From Rhodoferax sp. (GTDB lineage Bacteria > Pseudomonadota > Gammaproteobacteria > Burkholderiales > Burkholderiaceae_C): a stretch of DNA of 19,694 nucleotides. The DNA is taken from the NCBI GenBank assembly GCA_029946045.1, contig JAQSDS010000395.1, positions 1-19,694 on the forward strand, given 5' to 3'. The notes below the pieces were generated by a model. The model had not been told where the DNA came from. It saw only the letters and a list, made by a program, of their open reading frames with translations, and did not search any database. Shown here one piece after another: positions 14,787 to 19,694 of the stretch. Position numbers and translations under genes: made by a program. Every line of letters begins with the position of its first letter. The first letter of the stretch is position 1.

Positions 14787-15605
14787 TCACCCCATCTCGT
14801 ATTGGGTCAAAAACGCCGTCAAAGCCGCCAGCATTTCCTCAGGCGTTTCATTCATCTGCTGGTGTCCGCATGGCAGATAAACCACCCGGGCATCCTGGGC
14901 CAGTTTGATGAGTTCCTGCGCTGCCTTGGGCGGCGTCATCTGGTCCACCTCACCTAACACAAACAGCACCGGGCAAGTGACTCGGGCCATGGCCTGCAAA
15001 CCGTTCTGGTAGCTGTCGCAAGCTTTGAACCCGGTATAAAAAACATTCACTGCTGCGTTGCTGGCCAGCACCCGGCGGCCCAGCGCCATGGCGGCGCCAT
15101 AGACCCAGGTGCCCGGCCCCAGAGCCGAAGGCGGTGGTGCCAGGGTTGAGCGGGAAAACATGTTGACCATGGCCAGAGCCTTCATGGGTTCCGTCACGGA
15201 CGCCTGCAACAGGGCAGGGGACACACGCATGGGGAAAGCGATGCCGACCAGCACCAGTTGGCTCACGCGGCCAGGCGCTCTGGCGGCGGCTTCCAACGCG
15301 ATCAGCGAACCCCAACTGTGGCCGATGAGCGCGGCTTTCTCCAGCCCCGCGGCGTTCATCAGGGCCAGCACAAAGTCAGCGGCTTCTTCGACGCTGGCGG
15401 GCGGCTCGCCAGCACTTCGGCAGTGGCCGGGCAAATCAACTGCCATCACGTTCCAGCCGTGGTGCGCCAGATAGCGTGTTTGCAGAATCCAGACGCTGTG
15501 GTCGCCCAGCACGCCGTGGATGAAGATGGCGGTGGGTTGGCTGGCATCAAAGGCTTTGCCGCCGGTGTAGCAGTAGCTGGGGTGACCGTTGACGGTAAGC
15601 ATCAT
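14787..15605 (-). CDS. Alpha/beta hydrolase
   Basis: The 272-residue protein has an alpha/beta hydrolase core: the oxyanion-region IHGVLGD (29-35), the nucleophile elbow GHSWG with Ser97, Asp221 in LGEVDQMTPP and His248 in LPCGHQQM. This gives a complete catalytic triad, so it is probably an active esterase or related hydrolase; the substrate is not readable. Its ATG (15605) overlaps the last codons of metY, the TGA lying inside ATGATG, so translation is probably coupled. The coupling suggests a job tied to sulfur amino-acid metabolism, such as hydrolysis of a homoserine ester or thioester, but this is inference. Confidence 0.85.
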   Translation of the reverse strand: MMLTVNGHPSYCYTGGKAFDASQPTAIFIHGVLGDHSVWILQTRYLAHHGWNVMAVDLPGHCRSAGEPPASVEEAADFVLALMNAAGLEKAALIGHSWGSLIALEAAARAPGRVSQLVLVGIAFPMRVSPALLQASVTEPMKALAMVNMFSRSTLAPPPSALGPGTWVYGAAMALGRRVLASNAAVNVFYTGFKACDSYQNGLQAMARVTCPVLFVLGEVDQMTPPKAAQELIKLAQDARVVYLPCGHQQMNETPEEMLAALTAFLTQYEMG

Positions 15606-16900
15606 GCTGTTTTCTCCGCGGCTTTCAGGGCCCGTTTTATGTCGTCAATCAAATCATCTGGGTCTTCCAGCCCGATGCTCAGGCGGATCGTTCCCTGGGT
15701 GATGCCCGCACTGGCCAGGGCCGCATCGTCCATCCGGAAATGCGTGGTGCTGGCGGGGTGAATGACCAGGCTGCGGCAGTCGCCCACATTGGCCAGGTGA
15801 CTGAACAGCTTGAGTCCCTCGACAAAGGCCTTGCCCTGGTTCCTGCTGCCCTTCAAGTCGAAACTGAACACCGAACCCGCACCGCGCGGCAGCAACTTTG
15901 CGGCAAGCGCGTGGCTGGGGTGGCTGTCGAGCATGGGGTGGCCGACACGCGCCACAAAGGGCTGGCTGGCCAGGAATTCGACCACTTTTTGCGTGTTGCT
16001 CATGTGGCGTGCCATGCGCAGCGGCAGGGTTTCCATGCCCTGCAAAATGAGCCAGGCCGAGTGCGGTGACAGGCAGGCGCCAAAGTCGCGCAGGCCTTCA
16101 CGACGGGCGCGCAGCAAAAACGCGCCGACGCTGGATTCCTCTGAGAACACCATGTTGTGAAAGCCGTCGTAGGGTTGGCACAGCTCCGGGAACCGGCCAG
16201 ACGCATCCCAGTCAAAACTGCCGCCGTCCACTACCAGCCCGCCGATCACCGTGCCGTGGCCGCTGAGGAACTTGGTGGCCGAGTGGTAGACCAGGTCGGC
16301 ACCGTGCTCGAATGGCTTCATCAGCCAGGGCGTGGTCAGGGTCGAGTCCACCAGCAGCGGCACGCCGGTTTCATGGGCTATCGCGCTGACGCTGGGAATG
16401 TCCAGCACGTCGAGCCCCGGGTTGCCCACCGTTTCGCCAAAAAAGAGCCGGGTGTTGGGCCGCACGGCGGCGCGCCAGCCGTCGATGTCGCCGGGTTTGA
16501 CAAAGGTGGTCTCGATGCCAAAGCGGCGCAACGTGTAATGCAGCAGGTTCTGGCTACCACCATACAGCGCGGTGCTGGCCACGATGTGGCTACCAGCGCC
16601 CATCAGCGTGGCAATGCTCAGGTGCAGTGCGGCCTGGCCGCTGGCCACCGCAATCGCGCCAATGCCGCCCTCCAAAGCGCTGATGCGCTGTTCCAGAACC
16701 GCATTGGTTGGGTTGCTGATGCGGCTGTAAACATGGCCGGCGCGCTCCAGGTTGAACAGTGACTGGGCATGGTCGCTGGACTCGAAGACAAACGAGGTGG
16801 TGAGGTAGATCGGCACGGCGCGAGCACCCGTGGCGGGGTCGGGCGCCGCGCCGGCGTGCAGGGCGAGGGTGTCAAAACCTGGATCGGAGTAGCCGGGCAT
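15602..16900 (-). CDS. metY: O-acetylhomoserine sulfhydrylase (aminocarboxypropyltransferase)
   Basis: The 432-residue PLP enzyme is of the Cys/Met metabolism family. It has YSRISNPT (58-65), SGQAA (88-92), Asp185 in LLVDSTLTTPW and the PLP lysine Lys210 in YHSATKFLSGHG. The length (about 430) and the extended region after the lysine (FDWDASGRFPELCQPYDGFHNMVF) fit MetY, which makes homocysteine from O-acetylhomoserine and sulfide, better than the shorter MetB/MetZ/MetC enzymes. An AAAGG precedes the ATG by about 5 bases. It forms a two-gene unit with the alpha/beta hydrolase. No SAM riboswitch was recognised in the 155 bases upstream. Confidence 0.9.
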   Translation of the reverse strand: MPGYSDPGFDTLALHAGAAPDPATGARAVPIYLTTSFVFESSDHAQSLFNLERAGHVYSRISNPTNAVLEQRISALEGGIGAIAVASGQAALHLSIATLMGAGSHIVASTALYGGSQNLLHYTLRRFGIETTFVKPGDIDGWRAAVRPNTRLFFGETVGNPGLDVLDIPSVSAIAHETGVPLLVDSTLTTPWLMKPFEHGADLVYHSATKFLSGHGTVIGGLVVDGGSFDWDASGRFPELCQPYDGFHNMVFSEESSVGAFLLRARREGLRDFGACLSPHSAWLILQGMETLPLRMARHMSNTQKVVEFLASQPFVARVGHPMLDSHPSHALAAKLLPRGAGSVFSFDLKGSRNQGKAFVEGLKLFSHLANVGDCRSLVIHPASTTHFRMDDAALASAGITQGTIRLSIGLEDPDDLIDDIKRALKAAEKTA

Positions 16901-16937
16901 GGAGGCCTTTCAGGGCAGATAAGAGGCTTGTGGCCCC

Positions 16938-16952
16938 AATTTTTGAAAAATT
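16938..16952. other. 15-base perfect palindrome between metY and the CBS gene
   Basis: AATTTTT-G-AAAAATT is perfectly self-complementary around the central G and lies 38 bases upstream of the metY start, between the two divergent genes. It may be an operator or simply an A/T-rich promoter element. Confidence 0.3.
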
Positions 16953-16978
16953 AAGCGCAAGCTGCTGGAAATCACTGA

Positions 16979-17006
16979 TGGAGACGGCTGAATTGTGGGC
17001 TATATT
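16979..17006 (+). promoter_or_regulatory. Candidate promoter of the CBS-domain gene
   Basis: TGGAGA (4 of 6 matches to the -35 consensus) is separated by 16 bases from TATATT (5 of 6 to the -10 consensus). A GGTCA-TCTG-TGACC inverted repeat (17022-17035) lies in the predicted leader, ahead of the GAGGA ribosome-binding site. Confidence 0.4.
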
Positions 17007-17055
17007 TCGTTGTATCTATTTGGTCATCTGTGACCCATTCAATACGAGGAACACC

Positions 17056-17520
17056 ATGAAAGTCAGTGATATTTTGCGCATCAAGGGCGGCACGCTGTAT
17101 ACCGTCACCCCCGACGAATTGTTGCTGAACGCCCTCAAGTTGATGGTTGATCGTGATATCGGCTCATTGGTGGTGATGGAACATGGCGAACTCATCGGTA
17201 TGCTCACCGTGCGCGAATTGACCCAGGTGCTGGTCAAAATGGGCGGCGTGGTCGACAAGACCATTGTGCGCACGGCCATGGACGACTCGCCACTCACCTG
17301 CACCACCGAGACCGACATGGACGAAGTGCGCCGCATGATGCTGGAGCGCCATGCGCGCTACATGCCGGTCATGAACAAAAAAATGCTGATGGGTGTGATC
17401 AGCTTCCACGACGTGGCCCGCGCCGTGGTGGACAGCCAAAACTTTGAGAACAAGATGCTCAAGGCCTACATTCACGACTGGCCCGAAGGCCAGGAACCCG
17501 CCGACGCGCCCAAGCTGTAA
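17056..17520 (+). CDS. CBS-domain pair protein
   Basis: The 154-residue soluble protein is almost entirely two CBS domains: residues about 7-62 (VTPDELLLNALKLMVDRDIGSLVVME then LIGMLTVREL) and 75-130 (TETDMDEVRRMMLERHARYMPVMN then LMGVISFHDV). Stand-alone CBS pairs bind adenine nucleotides or SAM and act as energy or metabolite sensors; the ligand here is unknown. The ATG at 17056 has GAGGA just before it and matches the normal family start. It is divergent from metY, which makes SAM-related sensing attractive but unproven. Confidence 0.87.
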   Translation: MKVSDILRIKGGTLYTVTPDELLLNALKLMVDRDIGSLVVMEHGELIGMLTVRELTQVLVKMGGVVDKTIVRTAMDDSPLTCTTETDMDEVRRMMLERHARYMPVMNKKMLMGVISFHDVARAVVDSQNFENKMLKAYIHDWPEGQEPADAPKL

Positions 17521-17555
17521 TTCTTGCTTTGAGGCCCCCGGGTAGGGGCACGCTC

Positions 17556-17564
17556 TGGGATAAT
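17556..17564 (+). promoter_or_regulatory. Extended -10 promoter for a possibly leaderless aroC message
   Basis: TGGGATAAT matches an extended -10 element (TG-N-GATAAT). Only eight bases separate it from the aroC ATG at 17573. No -35 box lies at the right distance, and no ribosome-binding site lies before the ATG. An upstream GCCCC/GGGGC hairpin (17534-17549) may end the CBS transcript or be part of the promoter region. Confidence 0.4.
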
Positions 17565-17572
17565 CGCGCCCC

Positions 17573-18667
17573 ATGAGCGGCAATACCTTTGGAAATTTAT
17601 TCGCAGTCACCAACTTTGGTGAATCCCACGGCCCGGCCATTGGCTGCGTGATCGACGGCTGTCCGCCAGGCATGCGCTTGAGCGAGGCAGACATTCAGCC
17701 TGACCTCGACCGGCGCCGCCCAGGCACCAGCAAGTTTGTCACCCAGCGCAACGAACCTGACGCGGTCGAAATTTTGTCGGGTGTGTTTGAGGGTCAAACC
17801 ACCGGCACCCCGATTTGCCTGCTGATCAAAAACACCGACCAGCGCAGCAAGGATTACGGCAATATCGTTCAAACTTTTCGCCCCGGTCACGCCGACTACA
17901 GCTATTTTCAGAAATACGGCATTCGTGACCCACGCGGTGGTGGCCGCTCCAGCGCGCGCATGACCGCGCCCATGGTGGCAGCTGGTGCGGTCGCCAAAAA
18001 ATGGCTGTTTGAAGCCTACGGCACGGTGTTTCGCGGTTGTATGACGCAAATTGGCGAGTTGCCGATTGCCTTCGAGTCGTGGGACCACGTGCCGAACAAC
18101 CCGTTTTTTGCACCAATCGCCGATGTCTCCAGGTTGGAAGCCTATATGAGCGAACTGCGCAAGGGGGGTGACTCCTGCGGTGCGCGCCTGCGGGTCTCGG
18201 CATCCAGGGTGCCGGTGGGTCTGGGTGAACCGCTGTTCGACAAGATGGACGCCGACATTGCTTACGCCATGATGGGCGTCAATGCCGTCAAGGGGGTGGA
18301 AATTGGCGCCGGTTTTGCCAGCGTGGCGCAACGTGGCAGCACCCATGGTGATTCGCTCACGCCGCAAGGTTTTATGGGCAACAACGCCGGTGGCGTGCTT
18401 GGCGGTATCACCAGCGGGCAAGACCTGGAGGTGTCGGTGGCCATCAAGCCGACCAGCTCCATTTTGACGCCTCGCATGTCGATCGACACGGCGGGCCAGC
18501 CCACTGAGGTGGTCACCAAGGGCCGTCACGACCCCTGCGTGGGCATTCGCGCCACGCCGATTCTGGAAGCCATGCTGGCGCTGGTGGTGATGGAACACGC
18601 GCTGCGCCAGCGTGCCCAGTGCGGCGATGTACAGCACGTATTGCCACCCATTGCAGCGCAAGCCTGA
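17573..18667 (+). CDS. aroC: Chorismate synthase
   Basis: The 364-residue enzyme catalyses the last shikimate step, EPSP to chorismate plus phosphate, using reduced FMN. The three family signatures are present: [18 protein letters not shown] near residues 16-33, then RPGHADYSY with [10 protein letters not shown] near 105-130, and the C-terminal [17 protein letters not shown] and [14 protein letters not shown] also fit. Length is normal (about 360). The next gene begins 13 bases after the stop, so the two are likely co-transcribed. Confidence 0.96.
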   Translation: MSGNTFGNLFAVTNFGESHGPAIGCVIDGCPPGMRLSEADIQPDLDRRRPGTSKFVTQRNEPDAVEILSGVFEGQTTGTPICLLIKNTDQRSKDYGNIVQTFRPGHADYSYFQKYGIRDPRGGGRSSARMTAPMVAAGAVAKKWLFEAYGTVFRGCMTQIGELPIAFESWDHVPNNPFFAPIADVSRLEAYMSELRKGGDSCGARLRVSASRVPVGLGEPLFDKMDADIAYAMMGVNAVKGVEIGAGFASVAQRGSTHGDSLTPQGFMGNNAGGVLGGITSGQDLEVSVAIKPTSSILTPRMSIDTAGQPTEVVTKGRHDPCVGIRATPILEAMLALVVMEHALRQRAQCGDVQHVLPPIAAQA

Positions 18668-18680
18668 ATGGACACGCAGC

Positions 18681-19694
18681 ATGAAAACCCCTGAACTGCT
18701 GGCCCCGGCCGGCTCGCTGACCATGCTGGAAACAGCGTTGGCTTTTGGCGCTACCGCCATTTATGCCGGTCAGCCGCGCTACTCTTTGCGCGTTCGCAAC
18801 AACGACTTTGGCGACATAGCGGTCTTGAAGCAGGGCATTGACACAGCGCACGCCAAGGGAGCCAAGTTTTTCCTGGTGTCCAACATCTTCCCGCACGGCA
18901 ACAAGATCAGAAGCTACATCGACAACATGGCGCCGGTGATTGCGCTCAAGCCCGACGCCATGATCATGTCGGACCCCGGCCTCATCATGATGGTGCGCGA
19001 AACCTGGCCCGAGATGGAAATCCATCTGTCGGTACAGGCCAATACAGTCAATTCTGCCGCTGTCAGGTTCTGGAAGACCGTGGGCATCAGCCGGGTGATT
19101 TTGTCGCGCGAGTTGTCTTTGGACCAGGTGGCACAGATTCGCCAGGACTGTCCGGACACCGAACTCGAAGTGTTTGTGCACGGCGCCTTGTGTATTGCCT
19201 ATTCGGGTCGCTGCCTGCTGTCGGGCTACTTCAACCACCGCGACGCCAACCAGGGCAGTTGCACCAATTCCTGCCGCTGGGACTACAAGACGCAAAAAGG
19301 CGTGGTCGATGCGTCGGGTGATGTGCTGACCCAGCACGCTGCTGACGCGCGCGAGCAGGAAGCCATCGCGCGCTCATCCAATGCCGACGAGGTCTACCTG
19401 ATCGAGGAAAGCCAGCGCGCGGGCAGCTACATGCCGATTGAGGAAGACGAGCACGGCACCTACGTGATGAACAGCAAGGACCTGCGCGCCATCGAGCACG
19501 TCAAACGTCTGGTGGACATAGGTGTCGATTCGCTCAAGATCGAGGGCCGCACCAAAAGCCCGTATTACGTGGCGCGCACGGTGCAAAGCTACCGCCGTGC
19601 CATTGACGACGCGGTGGCTGGGCGCGATCTGGACCCGGCCTTGCTAGGGCAACTCGAAGGGCTGGCCAACCGCGGCTACACCAGCGGTTTCTTT
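18681..19694 (+). CDS. trhP: YegQ/TrhP-type peptidase U32 family protein, tRNA hydroxylation (3' end missing)
   Basis: The frame is open from ATG 18681 to the end of the window, 338 codons without a stop; family members are about 450 residues. It opens with ELLAPAGSL and AIYAGQPRYSLRVRNNDF and carries the U32 signature EVFVHGALCIAYSGRCLLSG (163-182). Cys171, Cys178, Cys194 and Cys198 are present, as are GTYVMNSKDLRAIEHV and SLKIEGRTKSPYYVART. This closely follows E. coli YegQ/TrhP, needed for 5-hydroxyuridine at tRNA position 34, rather than RlhA or the UbiU/UbiV proteins. It is not expected to act as a protease. It directly follows aroC. Confidence 0.85.
   Translation, partial: MKTPELLAPAGSLTMLETALAFGATAIYAGQPRYSLRVRNNDFGDIAVLKQGIDTAHAKGAKFFLVSNIFPHGNKIRSYIDNMAPVIALKPDAMIMSDPGLIMMVRETWPEMEIHLSVQANTVNSAAVRFWKTVGISRVILSRELSLDQVAQIRQDCPDTELEVFVHGALCIAYSGRCLLSGYFNHRDANQGSCTNSCRWDYKTQKGVVDASGDVLTQHAADAREQEAIARSSNADEVYLIEESQRAGSYMPIEEDEHGTYVMNSKDLRAIEHVKRLVDIGVDSLKIEGRTKSPYYVARTVQSYRRAIDDAVAGRDLDPALLGQLEGLANRGYTSGFF

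Noticed and set aside
16901..17055. SAM riboswitch or MetJ-type operator upstream of metY
   Set aside because: No recognisable riboswitch core and no repeated met-box pattern; only a single A/T-rich palindrome.
17597..18760. 387-codon open frame opposite aroC
   Set aside because: Antisense to an unmistakable chorismate synthase and running into the start of trhP; His/Arg-rich translation without motifs.
1..19694. tRNA or rRNA genes, CRISPR array, intact insertion sequence, phage genes
   Set aside because: None was recognised on either strand: no cloverleaf-like stretch, no regularly spaced direct repeats, no complete transposase or integrase.

Overview
The window is high-G+C DNA that looks like a betaproteobacterial chromosome of the Comamonadaceae type (Rhodoferax/Polaromonas-like). 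Grounds for this are the long YihY/BrkB protein with a C-terminal extension, the DUF2069 and DUF3297 proteins, the metY-hydrolase-CBS-aroC neighbourhood and the overall codon style. The placement comes from recognising protein families, not from a database search. Both ends cut genes: thiB lacks its 5' part and trhP lacks its 3' part.

Region 1 (1-3315, + strand) is a thiamine ABC transporter: thiB (partial), thiP and thiQ. A 200-base gap between thiB and thiP carries two REP-like hairpin elements in inverted orientation. Region 2 (3404-8296) is ordinary accessory metabolism. It holds a coniferyl-aldehyde-type aldehyde dehydrogenase (+), a convergent FAD-linked D-2-hydroxyacid dehydrogenase-type oxidoreductase with an overlapping DUF2069 membrane protein (-), a divergent YihY/BrkB membrane protein (+) and a small DUF3297 protein (+).

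Region 3 (8297 to about 14336) is the most distinctive part. It is a minus-strand cassette reading Lrp/AsnC regulator, periplasmic binding protein, two permeases, ATPase, DadA-like FAD amino-acid dehydrogenase, Asp/Glu-racemase-family enzyme. Its base composition is visibly lower in G+C: hand counts give 30/60 and 31/60 G+C inside it against 39/60 and 40/60 in flanking genes. The genes suggest uptake and oxidation of an amino acid or D-amino acid, with a racemase and a dedicated Lrp-type sensor. Most larger gaps inside the cassette hold an inverted repeat, and two tandem hairpins follow the binding-protein gene. An A/T-rich tract in front of the regulator gene has two Lrp-like sites placed symmetrically around a small palindrome. 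A RidA-family gene sits just upstream on the same strand and could remove the imine product of the oxidase.

Region 4 (14337-19694) returns to high G+C. On the minus strand are ridA-like, an alpha/beta hydrolase, and metY (O-acetylhomoserine sulfhydrylase) overlapping the hydrolase by 3 bases. On the plus strand are a two-CBS-domain protein, aroC (chorismate synthase) and a YegQ/TrhP-type U32 protein. The close aroC-trhP pairing is biochemically suggestive because TrhP-type tRNA hydroxylation has been linked to prephenate, a product of chorismate. No tRNA, rRNA, CRISPR array or intact insertion sequence was seen.
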